This document shows positions 7,650-16,513 of a stretch of DNA of 64,000 nucleotides, one piece after another. Each line of letters opens with the position of its first letter. Position 1 is the first letter of the stretch. A program made the translations under genes and the position numbers. Below the pieces are notes generated by a model. It was not told the DNA's origin and did no database searches. It saw only the letters and a list, made by a program, of their open reading frames with translations. This DNA is from Streptomyces sp. NRRL S-646 (GTDB taxonomy: Bacteria; Actinomycetota; Actinomycetes; Streptomycetales; Streptomycetaceae): NCBI RefSeq assembly GCF_000720765.1, contig NZ_JODC01000015.1:62001-126000 (forward strand), written 5' to 3'.

Positions 7650-9931
7650 CAGCCCAGCTCCAGGGAGAGGAATCCGGTACCCGCCCGCGCCTGCGCCGTC
7701 CGCTCCCCGGCCGCCAGACTCCACTCCACCACCGGCTCACTGCACGAGGCCCGCAGCGTGTCCCCTTCGCGTACGACGGTGAAGGTCACGTCCCCCACCG
7801 GCACCGTCACCTGTGCGCCCCGCTCCAGGCCGTAGGCCCGCAGGGTGACCCCGTCGGCATGGTCGTAGTCGGGCCGGTCGGCCACTGCGCCCACCGGGAT
7901 CACCGTCCCCGGTCGTACCAGCAGGGGCACGCTCAGGAAGCCGTGCCGCTCGCGCACCCAGCGCGGTCCGGTCACCGTCTGCCCGCTCAGGAAGTGCGTC
8001 CAGGTGCCCTCGGGCACGTAGTAGGACACCTCCCCTTCGTCGTCGAACACCGGCGCGACCAGCAGATCCGGCCCCAGCATGTACTGCCGCTCCAGATGCG
8101 CGCACCCCGGATCGTCCGGGAACTCCAGCACCATCGCCCGCATCATCGGCACGCCCTGGGTGTGGGCGGTGCGTGCGGCCTCGTAGAGGTAGGGCATGAG
8201 GCTCAGCTTCAGACGGGTGAACTGCCGCAGCACGTCAACGGATTCCTCGTCGAACAGCCAGGGCACGCGGTAGGAGGAGCTGCCGTGCAGCCGGCTGTGG
8301 GAGGACAGCAGTCCGAAGGCCAGCCACCGCTTGAACAGGGCGGGTGTCGGGGTGCCCTCGAAGCCGCCGATGTCATGGCTCCAGTAGCCGAAGCCGGACA
8401 GACCGAGGGAGAGCCCGCCCCTGAGCGACTCCGCCATCGACTCGTATGTCGCCTCGCAGTCGCCGCCCCAGTGCACCGGGAACTTCTGGCTCCCGGTCGT
8501 CGCCGAGCGTGCGAAGAGCACGGCCTCGCCCTCGCCGCGGTGCTTGCGCAGCACGTCGAAGACGGTGCGGTTGTAGAGGTACGTGTAGTAGTTGTGCATC
8601 CGCTCCGGGTCGGAGCCGTCGGACCACGCCACGTCGAGGGGCACCCGCTCGCCGAAGTCGGTCTTGAAGCAGTCGACGCCCTGCGCGAGCAGTGCCTCCA
8701 GCTTCGAGGCGTACCAGTCGCGGGCGGCCGGGCTGGTGAAGTCGACCAGCGCCATGCCCGGCTGCCACATGTCCCACTGCCAGACGCTGCCGTCGGGCCG
8801 CTTCAGCAGATGACCGAGCGCCTTGCCCTCCGCGAACAGGGGCGAGCGCTGGGCGATGTACGGGTTGATCCAGACGCTGACGTGCAGGCCGCGCGCCTTG
8901 AGCCGGGCGAGCATGCCCTCCGGGTCGGGGAAGACCCGCGGGTCCCACTGGAAGTCGCACCAGTTGAACTCGCGCATCCAGAAGCAGTCGAAGTGGAAGA
9001 CGGAGAGCGGGAGTTCACGCTCCCGCATGCCCTCGATGAAGGACGTCACCGTCTCCTCGTCGTACGAGGTCGTGAAGGACGTCGACAGCCACAGGCCGAA
9101 CGACCAGGCGGGCGGCAGGGCCGGGCGGCCGGTGAGGGCCGTGTACTTGCGGAGGATGTCCTTGGGGCTGGGCCCGTAGATGACGTAGTACGTCAACTCC
9201 TGGGTCTCCGCGCTGAACTGGACCCGGGACACCGCCTCCGAGCCGACCTCGAAGGACACCTTGCCCGGGTGGTCGACGAAGACGCCGTAGCCCGCGTCCG
9301 TCAGATAGAACGGGACGTTCTTGTAGGCCTGTTCGGTGGCCGTGCCGCCGTCGGCGTTCCAGATGTCGACGACCTGGCCGTTCTTCACCAGCGGGCCGAA
9401 GCGCTCGCCGAGGCCGTAGACGCAGTGGCCGACCCCGAGGCCCAGCTGCTCCCGCAGGTAGTGCCTCCCCTCCGCGTTCCGCATGATGCCCATGCCCTTG
9501 GGGCCGCTGGAGGTGAGGATGCGGCCGTCCGCGAGGAAGTCGACGTGCCAGGAGCCGGTGCGGGCCACCCGGACCGACAGGGCGCCGGAGGTGAGGGTCG
9601 CGTGTTCGTCGTCGTATCCGACCTGGGGCGTGCTGTGCTTTTCTGGGGGACATCCCCCAGACCCCCGGACCTCTTCACCCAGGTCGAATTCGGGGCCGCG
9701 CTGCTGCTCGCCCTCGAAGTGGGTGAAGGTGAGGCCGATGACGTCGGGCATCGGGGTGTGCGCGCTGATCGTCACGACCGGTCCCTTCAGCAGGTCGCCG
9801 CGGTGGCGGATCGGTTGGGTCGGCGCATGGATCTCCAGCGTGCCGTCCGTGGCGGTGACGTCGAGGACCTCGACGGGGTGGGCCGCGGTGACGCCCTCGC
9901 GCAGCAGCCAGTAACCATCGGTGAACTTCAC
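7649..9931 (-). CDS. Cytoplasmic GH31 alpha-xylosidase (YicI-like)
   Basis: Encodes 760 residues from a GTG with AAGGAA about 8 bases upstream. It has no signal peptide. GH31 motifs are clear: nucleophile Asp425 in CFKTDFGERV and acid/base Asp491 in HWGGDCEATYES, which align with Asp416 and Asp482 of E. coli YicI. YicI-type enzymes release alpha-1,6-xylose from isoprimeverose and xyloglucan fragments, so it would act on the imported oligosaccharide. It follows the second permease by 11 bases and its stop overlaps the LacI start. A peculiarity is residues about 88-100 (VRGSGGCPPEKHS), which are encoded by a copy of an interspersed hairpin repeat (9641-9670) sitting in frame inside the N-terminal beta-sandwich domain. 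Confidence 0.92.
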   Translation of the reverse strand: MKFTDGYWLLREGVTAAHPVEVLDVTATDGTLEIHAPTQPIRHRGDLLKGPVVTISAHTPMPDVIGLTFTHFEGEQQRGPEFDLGEEVRGSGGCPPEKHSTPQVGYDDEHATLTSGALSVRVARTGSWHVDFLADGRILTSSGPKGMGIMRNAEGRHYLREQLGLGVGHCVYGLGERFGPLVKNGQVVDIWNADGGTATEQAYKNVPFYLTDAGYGVFVDHPGKVSFEVGSEAVSRVQFSAETQELTYYVIYGPSPKDILRKYTALTGRPALPPAWSFGLWLSTSFTTSYDEETVTSFIEGMRERELPLSVFHFDCFWMREFNWCDFQWDPRVFPDPEGMLARLKARGLHVSVWINPYIAQRSPLFAEGKALGHLLKRPDGSVWQWDMWQPGMALVDFTSPAARDWYASKLEALLAQGVDCFKTDFGERVPLDVAWSDGSDPERMHNYYTYLYNRTVFDVLRKHRGEGEAVLFARSATTGSQKFPVHWGGDCEATYESMAESLRGGLSLGLSGFGYWSHDIGGFEGTPTPALFKRWLAFGLLSSHSRLHGSSSYRVPWLFDEESVDVLRQFTRLKLSLMPYLYEAARTAHTQGVPMMRAMVLEFPDDPGCAHLERQYMLGPDLLVAPVFDDEGEVSYYVPEGTWTHFLSGQTVTGPRWVRERHGFLSVPLLVRPGTVIPVGAVADRPDYDHADGVTLRAYGLERGAQVTVPVGDVTFTVVREGDTLRASCSEPVVEWSLAAGERTAQARAGTGFLSLELG
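9641..9670. repeat. Interspersed GGGGG/CCCCC hairpin repeat inside a gene (family A, copy 1)
   Basis: CTGGGGG-ACAT-CCCCCAG (9643-9660) followed by ACCCCCGGAC. The same layout, a G5/C5 hairpin followed by ACCCCCG, occurs at 22727-22835 and 62707-62739 in intergenic DNA. Here it lies inside the alpha-xylosidase reading frame without breaking it. Confidence 0.7.
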
Positions 9932-9942
9932 GTGGGGGTTCC

Positions 9943-10767
9943 TTACTTCACAGCACCGACGGCGATGCCGCGGGTGAGGGTCCGTTGGAAGACGAGGAAG
10001 AACACGATCGCCGGGAGGACGCCGAGCAGGGCCGCCGCATTGGTCATCGTGGCGTCCATCAGGCGCTGGCCCTGGAGGACGCCGAGGGCCACCGACACCG
10101 TCTGGTTGTCGTTGGAGATCAGCATGACCAGGGGGAGCAGGAACTCGTTCCAGGTCCAGATGAAGAAGAAGACCAGAAGCACGCCGATGGTCGGCCGGCT
10201 GACCGGGACGACGATCCGCCACAGCACCTGCCACTTGTTCGCACCGTCGATACGGGCCGCCTCGATGATCTCTCGGGGGAACTGGCCCAGGACCGACGAG
10301 AGCAGATAGGTGCCGAAGGCCGCCTGGATCACCGTGAAGACGATGATCACGCTCAGCCTGGTGTCGTAGAGACCGGCCTGCTTGCTCAGGTAGTAGATCG
10401 GGTAGACCAGCGCCTCCTGCGGCAGCATGTTGGCGAGGACGAAGAAGGCCAGCACCCAGGTGCGGCCCTTGATCCGGCCGATCCCGATGGCGTACGCGTT
10501 GAGGACGGAGAGGATCACCGCGAGCACGGCCACCGAGCCGCTGATCAGCACCGAGTTGACCAGCTTCTGGCCGAAGTCGACGCGTTCCCAGAAGCTCTTG
10601 AGGCCGTCCAGATAGAGGCCCTCGGGGAGGCTGAGCGGGCCGTGCTGGGAGTACTCGGCCGGCGACTTGAACGCGTTGAGGGCGACGATCAGGAACGGGA
10701 CCACCATGAACAGGGCCGCGATGCACAGGGCGATCAGCACCGGGTAGCGGCGCAGGGCAGTCGTCAT
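9943..10767 (-). CDS. Carbohydrate ABC transporter permease (MalG/UgpE type)
   Basis: Encodes 274 residues with six predicted membrane segments. The EAA signature that docks to the ATPase is seen as EAARIDGANKWQVLWRIVVP near residue 180. The short N-terminal tail followed by an immediate membrane helix (YPVLIALCIAALFMVVPFL) is typical of the MalG partner. Its ATG overlaps the stop of the upstream permease by four bases (ATGA). No ATPase gene is present in the operon; in Streptomyces such importers commonly share the multiple-sugar ATPase MsiK encoded elsewhere. Confidence 0.93.
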   Translation of the reverse strand: MTTALRRYPVLIALCIAALFMVVPFLIVALNAFKSPAEYSQHGPLSLPEGLYLDGLKSFWERVDFGQKLVNSVLISGSVAVLAVILSVLNAYAIGIGRIKGRTWVLAFFVLANMLPQEALVYPIYYLSKQAGLYDTRLSVIIVFTVIQAAFGTYLLSSVLGQFPREIIEAARIDGANKWQVLWRIVVPVSRPTIGVLLVFFFIWTWNEFLLPLVMLISNDNQTVSVALGVLQGQRLMDATMTNAAALLGVLPAIVFFLVFQRTLTRGIAVGAVK

Positions 10768-11723
10768 GTGCGGTCCCCTTCCTCGTCGCGGGTCTGGAGC
10801 TTCAGGAGGACGAGGGAGAGCGCCAGGATGATCACCGTGAGGACCGTGGAGATCGCGGCGCCGTAGCCGACCTGGGTCTTCTCGAAGAAGGTGGAGAAGG
10901 AGAAGTAGGACGGCACGTCGGTAGCGCCACCCGGGCCGCCCTTGGTCAGCACGTACACCGCTCCGAACACCTTGAGCGCGGCGATCGTGCACCAGGTCAG
11001 GACGACGTAGATCTCCGGCCGGATCTGCGGCAGCGTGATGTGCCAGAAGCGGCGCCACCAGCCCGCGCCGTCCAGTTCGGCGGCCTCGTACAGCTGCGGG
11101 TCGACTCGCTGCAGGCCCGCCATGAACACCACCAGCGGGAAGCCGATCTGCACCCAGACCATCACGCCCATCACGCTGTACAGCGCGATGTCGGGGTCAC
11201 CGAGCCAGTCCTGCTGCCAGGAGCCCAGCCCCACTGCCTTCAGCAGCTCGTTCAGGGAGCCGTTGTCGGGGGCGAGGATCCAGCTCCAGACGATGCCGGC
11301 GACCGCGATCGGCAGCACCTGCGGGAGGTAGAAGCAGGCGCGGAGCACCGCGGCCCACCGGGATCCGAAGTGCTTGCCGATGTAGTCGAACAGCGCGGCC
11401 GCCAGGACGAGGCCGATCACCGTCGGTACGGCGGCCATGGCGACGACCATGAACAGGCTGTGCCGGAACGACGCCCAGAACTCCGAGTCGTCCATCAGCT
11501 CGCGGTAGTTGGCGAGCCCGGTCCACTTGGGGCTGCCGATGCCCTGCCACTCCGTGAAGCTCACGCCCGTGTTCATCAGGAACGGGACGACGATGATCGC
11601 CGTGAAGGCCAGGATGCCCGGGAGCAGGAACAGGGCGTACGAGTCGCGGGTACGGGGGCGGCGCGGGCCGGTGTGCTGATACTTGGCGGCGGCCCGCGCA
11701 CCCCGTTCGACGGTGACCGTCAT
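10764..11723 (-). CDS. Carbohydrate ABC transporter permease (MalF/UgpA type)
   Basis: Encodes 319 residues with a positively charged N terminus (residues 1-27) and six predicted membrane helices beginning at SYALFLLPGILAFTAIIVV. The EAA loop reads YEAAELDGAGWWRRFWHIT. It forms the transmembrane heterodimer with the MalG-type partner. Both gene boundaries are four-base ATGA overlaps (with the lipoprotein gene at 11720-11723 and with the next permease at 10764-10767), so the importer genes are translationally coupled. Confidence 0.93.
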   Translation of the reverse strand: MTVTVERGARAAAKYQHTGPRRPRTRDSYALFLLPGILAFTAIIVVPFLMNTGVSFTEWQGIGSPKWTGLANYRELMDDSEFWASFRHSLFMVVAMAAVPTVIGLVLAAALFDYIGKHFGSRWAAVLRACFYLPQVLPIAVAGIVWSWILAPDNGSLNELLKAVGLGSWQQDWLGDPDIALYSVMGVMVWVQIGFPLVVFMAGLQRVDPQLYEAAELDGAGWWRRFWHITLPQIRPEIYVVLTWCTIAALKVFGAVYVLTKGGPGGATDVPSYFSFSTFFEKTQVGYGAAISTVLTVIILALSLVLLKLQTRDEEGDRT

Positions 11724-13015
11724 TTCGTCGGCGCGCCCTTGTCGTACGCCTGCTGCAGAGCGCTGAGGTAGGCGTCCGGTTTCTCGCTGCCCGTCATCAG
11801 CTTCTGCGTCTCGGAGACGAGGACGTCGTAGAAGCCGTTCACCGGCCAGTCCGGGTAGAAGGCCAGGCCGTCCCGCCCACTGAGGGTGTTGAAGTTGGCG
11901 ATGAGCTGCTTGGACCTGGGGTCGGTGATGGCGGAGGTGTCGGCCGCGACCGGGATGCCGCCCTTGTTGCCGAGCAGGTTCTGGATCTTCTTCGACATGG
12001 TGATGTCGATGAAGTCGTAGGCGAGGTCCTTGTTCTTGGCGTTCTTGGGGACCACCCAGATGTTGCCGCCGGAGCCCAGGGTCAGGTTCGAGCCGGGCCA
12101 CAGGGTGCTGTCCCAGTCGAACTTGGCCTCCTGCTGGAAGCGGCCGTACCACCAGCTGCCGGAGAACAGGATCGGCGCCTTGCCCTGGATCCAGGAGACG
12201 CCCGCGTCCTCGGCCTTGGTGCTGGTGGACTTCTTGCTGATGTAGCCCTTCTTCACCCAGTCGGCGAAGGTGTTCGCCGCGTAGGTCCAGGCCGCGTCAT
12301 GGAAGTCGGTCTTGCCCTTGTACAGCTCGTACTTGTCGACCCAGGAGCGGTCGGCCTTGGAGAGGGCCAGCTGGTAGAGGTACTGCTGGGCCATGTACTC
12401 GGCGCCCGCGTTGGCGAGCGGGGTGACGCCCTTGGCGACGAACTTGTCCATGGCGGCGGTCAGTTCGTCGAACGTCTTCGGCTCGGCGATCCCGTACTTC
12501 TTGAAGAGGTCCTTGTTGTAGAAGGCCATCGTGTACTCGGCGTAGTTCGGGACGCCGTACCACTTGCCGGAGCCCATGACGCCGTTGGTGTCGTACATGC
12601 TGGTCGTGCGAACGCCCGCGCTGAGTTTCTTGTCCCAGCCGCGCTTGGTGGCCTCGGCGGTGATATCGGTCAGCAGGCCCTGTTTCGCGAGGGCGCCCGC
12701 GGTCGCGTTGCCCTTGTTGTACTCCATGATGTCGGGCACGTCCGAGGAGTTCAGGATCATGGGCGCCGTCTTCTGGATCTGTTCGAAGCCCTTCTCCTCG
12801 AATTTCACCTTGACGCCCGGGTGCTTCGCCTCGAACTCCTTGATCGCCTCGTTCCAGGCCACGCCCATCGCGCTGTCGGGGCCCTCGTAGTGCCAGAGCT
12901 TGAGCGTCTTGGCGTCGGAGGACCCGCTGTCCGAGCCGCCGCATGCCGTCACCAGCAGCGATCCGCCGAGGAGCGCGGCCGTGACCGTCATCACACGCCT
13001 TCGTGCCGTCAACAT
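11720..13015 (-). CDS. Extracellular sugar-binding lipoprotein of the ABC importer
   Basis: Encodes 431 residues. After a charged start (MLTARRR) comes a hydrophobic stretch ending in the lipobox LVTAC with Cys26 as the lipidated residue, then a Gly/Ser linker and a family-1 solute-binding-protein fold (LKLWHYEGPDSAMG, GKAPILFSGSWW). The start is fixed by GGAGG six bases upstream of the ATG; a longer frame reaching into the operator region is unlikely. It is the first gene of the six-gene operon. The ligand is probably a xylose-containing oligosaccharide, judged only from the linked alpha-xylosidase and GH3 enzyme. Confidence 0.93.
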   Translation of the reverse strand: MLTARRRVMTVTAALLGGSLLVTACGGSDSGSSDAKTLKLWHYEGPDSAMGVAWNEAIKEFEAKHPGVKVKFEEKGFEQIQKTAPMILNSSDVPDIMEYNKGNATAGALAKQGLLTDITAEATKRGWDKKLSAGVRTTSMYDTNGVMGSGKWYGVPNYAEYTMAFYNKDLFKKYGIAEPKTFDELTAAMDKFVAKGVTPLANAGAEYMAQQYLYQLALSKADRSWVDKYELYKGKTDFHDAAWTYAANTFADWVKKGYISKKSTSTKAEDAGVSWIQGKAPILFSGSWWYGRFQQEAKFDWDSTLWPGSNLTLGSGGNIWVVPKNAKNKDLAYDFIDITMSKKIQNLLGNKGGIPVAADTSAITDPRSKQLIANFNTLSGRDGLAFYPDWPVNGFYDVLVSETQKLMTGSEKPDAYLSALQQAYDKGAPTK

Positions 13016-13073
13016 CCCGTGCCTCCAGGAGAGCCGGATGGGTATCGGGGCGTCACGCACCGGTGATCGATTC

Positions 13074-13112
13074 ATCGAATCGATTCGATGCGTGGCGTCG
13101 AAGCGCTTCGAC
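13074..13112 (-). promoter_or_regulatory. Two LacI-type operator palindromes of the sugar operon
   Basis: Two perfect 16-bp palindromes lie 59-98 bases upstream of the lipoprotein start: ATCGAATCGATTCGAT at 13074-13089 and GTCGAAGCGCTTCGAC at 13097-13112. Both are centred on CG and share the TCGAA/TTCGA half-site, as expected for a LacI-family dimer. Their centres are 23 bp apart, close to two helical turns. No experimental data support the link to the regulator at 6642-7649; it is inferred from position. Confidence 0.75.
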
Positions 13113-13210
13113 GGGTGAAGGTATGTGGGGGCGGGGGGTGCGTCAATGGGTGGGGCGCGAATTCGCTCCGCGGGTCGGGCCGTGATTGGCCGTACGTCGC
13201 CTGCGGGTTC

Positions 13211-13253
13211 GTCGTGGCGTGTCGCGCAGTTCCCCGCGCCCCTTGGGGCGCGG
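13211..13253. repeat. Interspersed Streptomyces repeat (family B, copy 1)
   Basis: The stretch GTCGTGGCG...GTCGCGCAGTTCCCC ends in a perfect 9-bp hairpin CCGCGCCCC-TT-GGGGCGCGG (13234-13253). A related copy lies at 30703-30772. It sits between the promoter of the sugar operon and the 3' end of the MFS gene, where the hairpin may also act as a terminator. Confidence 0.6.
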
Positions 13254-13283
13254 CTGAGCCGCAGCAGACTTCGGCCGAACCGC

Positions 13284-14549
13284 TTAGGGGCGGTGTGCCA
13301 GCGCAATCATCAGTGCTATGGCCGCTGCCGTCACCGGTACCCCGAATCCGGCCGTCGGCGACACGTGGTCCACCAGCCAGCCGCCCGTGGCGGAGCCGCA
13401 GGCGATTCCGCCGAGCAGGCCCGTCACCGCGAGGGTCATGCCCTCGTTGAGGCGGCCCTCGGGGGTGCGCTGCTGCACCAGCGTCATGGTGGTGACCATG
13501 GTCGGGGCGGTCGCCATGCCTGTGACCAGCAGGGCGGCCGCCAGGAGCAGGAGCGAGCCGGTGAGGGAGGCGGCGAGGAGGGGGAGGGTCATCAGGGTCG
13601 TCATTGCAGCGAGGCACCAGGGCAGGCGGGCGTCCGCGGGACCGCTCGGTTTGACGGCTCCGTAGAGCAGCCCCGCGCCGCACGAACCGGCCGCCTGCAA
13701 CGCGAGCACGACGCCTGCCGCCGACCGGTGCCCCTGTGCGTCCGCGAACGCGATCGTGACGACCTCCATGGAGCCGAACACCGCGCCCATGGCCAGGCAG
13801 ACGGCGAGCAGCGGGGGCATTCCGGGCGCGCGGAACGGGGACCTGGCGGGAACTTGCCTCTGCACCGGCGGCTCGGTCGAGCGCTGCGCGGCGAACAGCA
13901 GCATGCCGGTCAGCAGCAGCACCGCCCCGACCAGCGTGCCCGCCTCCGGGAAGAACGTCCCGCACAAGAAGGCCGCGAGCACCGGGCCCAGCATGAAGCA
14001 GAGCTCGTCGGCGGCCTGTTCGAAGGAGTTCGCGGTGTGCAGCGTGCCCTCGTCGCCCTTCAGCAGGTGAGCCCAGCGGGCGCGGGACATGCCGCCGGTG
14101 TTCGGGGTCGTCGCGGTGGCGGCGTAGGAGGCGAAGAGGGTCCAGGCGGGGGCGTCGAACTGCACGCAGAGCAGGAGGGCGAGGGAGCCGAGTGCCGCGA
14201 TCACCGTGGCGGGGACGGCGATCCGGGCCTGGCCGTACCGGTCGACGAGCCGCGCGGTCCACGGGGCGACCACGGCCGTCGTCGCGAGGCCGGTCGCGGT
14301 GACGGCACCGGCGAGGGCGTACGAGCCGCGCGCACCGGCGATCATCACGACCGCGCTCACGCTGAACATGCCCATGGGGAGCCGGGCCAGCAGGTTCCCG
14401 AGGGTGAAGGCGCGGGCGCCTGGGGTGGCGAAGAGGCGGCGGTAGGGACCGGGCGGGCGGTTGCCGGTACGGGGGTTGAAGTCGACGGCGACGAGGGTGT
14501 CGGCGGTGACGGTGAACAGCGGGGCTTTGCGGGGAGTCGGCTGCGGCAT
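13284..14549 (-). CDS. MFS transporter (drug/metabolite exporter type)
   Basis: Encodes 421 residues with about 12 hydrophobic segments. The first cytoplasmic loop after helix 2 carries WTARLVDRYGQARI, the MFS motif-A region. The first 35 residues are polar. The start is placed at the ATG giving MPQPTPRKAP; an upstream in-frame start 60 bases earlier would run into the divergent promoter region. It is transcribed away from the LysR gene at 14646, with 96 bases between them, a layout that usually means the LysR protein controls the transporter. Substrate unknown. Confidence 0.85.
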   Translation of the reverse strand: MPQPTPRKAPLFTVTADTLVAVDFNPRTGNRPPGPYRRLFATPGARAFTLGNLLARLPMGMFSVSAVVMIAGARGSYALAGAVTATGLATTAVVAPWTARLVDRYGQARIAVPATVIAALGSLALLLCVQFDAPAWTLFASYAATATTPNTGGMSRARWAHLLKGDEGTLHTANSFEQAADELCFMLGPVLAAFLCGTFFPEAGTLVGAVLLLTGMLLFAAQRSTEPPVQRQVPARSPFRAPGMPPLLAVCLAMGAVFGSMEVVTIAFADAQGHRSAAGVVLALQAAGSCGAGLLYGAVKPSGPADARLPWCLAAMTTLMTLPLLAASLTGSLLLLAAALLVTGMATAPTMVTTMTLVQQRTPEGRLNEGMTLAVTGLLGGIACGSATGGWLVDHVSPTAGFGVPVTAAAIALMIALAHRP

Positions 14550-14645
14550 GGGCACTACGGTCGCCCGTGGGTGATAAAGGGGTCCAACACCTTCTCTGCG
14601 CCGATTCACGCACCTGTGTTGTCAGTCCTGTTGTAGGTTCACCGG

Positions 14646-15629
14646 ATGCCCGCGCCCAGCCATCTCGACCCCCGCCTCCTGCGTGCCTTCCTCGCCGTCG
14701 CCGAGGAACTGCACTTCACGCGTGCCGCCGCCCGGCTCTACGTCGCCCAGCAGGCGCTCAGCCGGGATGTGCGGCGGCTGGAGCGGGAGTTGGGGGCCGA
14801 GCTGTTCGTGCGCAGCACCCGGCAGGTGACGCTCACGGCCGACGGTGAGCGGCTGCTGCCGTACGCCCGCCGGGTGCTTCGGGCGCAGGACGAGCTGCTG
14901 GCCGCGTTCGGGCAGGCCAGGCCCCTGCTGGTCGACCTCAACTACCGGGGCGCGGCCACCGCGCGCCGCGTCCTGCACCGGGCCCGCGAACTCGCCCCCG
15001 ACCACGAGCTGATGGCGCGTTACGAGAGCGGGCTGACCGGCGCGGCGGAAGAGCTGCTCGCCGGGCGGCTGGACACGTCGTTCGGCCGGTTCGCAGGCCT
15101 GGACCCGGTGCTGCGGGCCCGGCTGGAGCACCAGCCCGTGCGCTACGAGCCGATGGCGGTCGTGCTGCCCGAGGACCACCGGCTGGCGGCGCTGGACGCG
15201 GTGCCGCTCGCCGCGCTGGCGGGGGAGACGGTGTACGCGGGGGCCGGGAATCCCCGTACGCCGGAGTGGACGGATCTGGCCCGCCGGCTGTTCGACGGGC
15301 GGGGCATCGAGATCGCGCCGCCCGTTCCGCTGGCCGTCGGTGAGGAGGAGTTCGAGCGGATCATGGCCAAGATGCGCCAGCCGATTCTCGCCGTGGTGGA
15401 TTTTCCGGCCATGCCTCGGACGGTACTGCGGCCCCTGGTCGATCCTGTGCCCTTGTCGCCAGTGTCGCTTGTGTGGCGGAAGGGGCTGGTGCACCCCGGA
15501 TTCGACGCGCTTCGACGGGCGGCGGCCGAGCTGTCGGCGGAGGAGGCGTGGCTGAAGGTGCCTACCGATGGGTGGGTTCCAGTCATCGATTCGGATGTCA
15601 TGCCCGCCGGGGATCGGCGGAAGGGCTGA
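14646..15629 (+). CDS. LysR-family transcriptional regulator
   Basis: Encodes 327 residues. The N-terminal winged helix is typical (DPRLLRAFLAVAEELHFTR, then QQALSRDVRRLERELGAELF), followed by a LysR substrate-binding domain. It is divergent from the MFS transporter and probably regulates it and itself from the shared 96-base region. The C-terminal part (from about residue 230) is somewhat diverged, and no effector can be named. Confidence 0.9.
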   Translation: MPAPSHLDPRLLRAFLAVAEELHFTRAAARLYVAQQALSRDVRRLERELGAELFVRSTRQVTLTADGERLLPYARRVLRAQDELLAAFGQARPLLVDLNYRGAATARRVLHRARELAPDHELMARYESGLTGAAEELLAGRLDTSFGRFAGLDPVLRARLEHQPVRYEPMAVVLPEDHRLAALDAVPLAALAGETVYAGAGNPRTPEWTDLARRLFDGRGIEIAPPVPLAVGEEEFERIMAKMRQPILAVVDFPAMPRTVLRPLVDPVPLSPVSLVWRKGLVHPGFDALRRAAAELSAEEAWLKVPTDGWVPVIDSDVMPAGDRRKG

Positions 15630-15640
15630 CGGGACGCGAA

Positions 15641-15682
15641 CAGGGCGGCGTACTCCGACGGTTGCCGGTGTACGCCGCCCTG
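15641..15682. terminator. Bidirectional terminator hairpin
   Basis: A 13-bp perfect inverted repeat, CAGGGCGGCGTAC (15641-15653) with GTACGCCGCCCTG (15670-15682). It lies between the convergent LysR and ABC permease genes, 12 bases after the LysR stop. There is no clear T-tract. Confidence 0.7.
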
Positions 15683-15724
15683 AGGTGGGACGGGTTGCGG
15701 GGGTGACCCGCGCAGCCACGGCGC

Positions 15725-16513
15725 CTACTTCGGGTCGCTGTTGAACTTCGACGCCGACCAGAAGTAGCCGAGGACCGCGAGGCCGACGCACCAGGCGATG
15801 GCGAGCCAGCCGTTGTGGCCGATCGGGGTGCCGAGGAGGAGCCCACGCAGGGTCTCGATGGCGGGCGTGAAGGGCTGGTACTCGGCGATCGGCTGGAACC
15901 AGCCCGGCATGCTGTGCAGGGGGACGAAGGTGCTGGAGATGAGCGGGAGGAAGATCAGCGGCATCGCGTTGTTGCTGGCGGCCTCGGCGCTCGGGCTGAC
16001 CAGGCCCATCCCGACCGCGATCCAGGTGAGCGCCAGGGCGAACAGCGTGACAAGGCCGAATGCGGCGACCCACTCCAGGACGGTGGCATCGGTGGAGCGG
16101 AAGCCGATGGCCACGGCGACCGCGCCGACCAGGACCACGCTCATCACGCACTGCAGAACGCTGCCGATGACGTGCCCGATGAGCACCGCCCCGCGGTGGA
16201 TGGCCATGGTGCGGAAACGGGCGATGATGCCCTCGGTCATGTCCGTGGAGACGGACACGGCGGTGCCGATCGTGGTGGAGCCGATGGTCATCAGCAGCAG
16301 GCCCGGCACCAGGTAGGCGATGTAGTCGGAGCGGTCTGCGCCGCCGCCGAGGCCCGCGCTCATCGCGTCTCCGAAGATGTAGACGAAGAGCAGCAGCAGC
16401 ATGACCGGGGTGAGCAGCAGGTTCAGGGTGAGCGACGGATAGCGGCGGGCGTGCAGCAGATTGCGGCGCAGCATCGTGGAGGAATCGCGCACGGCGAGGG
16501 AGAGCGGGCTCAT
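15725..16513 (-). CDS. ABC-2 type exporter permease (DrrB-like)
   Basis: Encodes 262 residues with six predicted membrane segments in the ABC-2 pattern: a charged N terminus (RDSSTMLRRNLLHARRYPSL), a first helix LLLTPVMLLLLFVYIF and the cytoplasmic loop DMTEGIIARFRTMAIHRGAVL, which is the conserved ABC-2 contact region. It partners the ATPase encoded just upstream; the two genes overlap by four bases. DrrAB-type pairs export drugs or lipids, but nothing here identifies the cargo. Confidence 0.92.
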   Translation of the reverse strand: MSPLSLAVRDSSTMLRRNLLHARRYPSLTLNLLLTPVMLLLLFVYIFGDAMSAGLGGGADRSDYIAYLVPGLLLMTIGSTTIGTAVSVSTDMTEGIIARFRTMAIHRGAVLIGHVIGSVLQCVMSVVLVGAVAVAIGFRSTDATVLEWVAAFGLVTLFALALTWIAVGMGLVSPSAEAASNNAMPLIFLPLISSTFVPLHSMPGWFQPIAEYQPFTPAIETLRGLLLGTPIGHNGWLAIAWCVGLAVLGYFWSASKFNSDPK

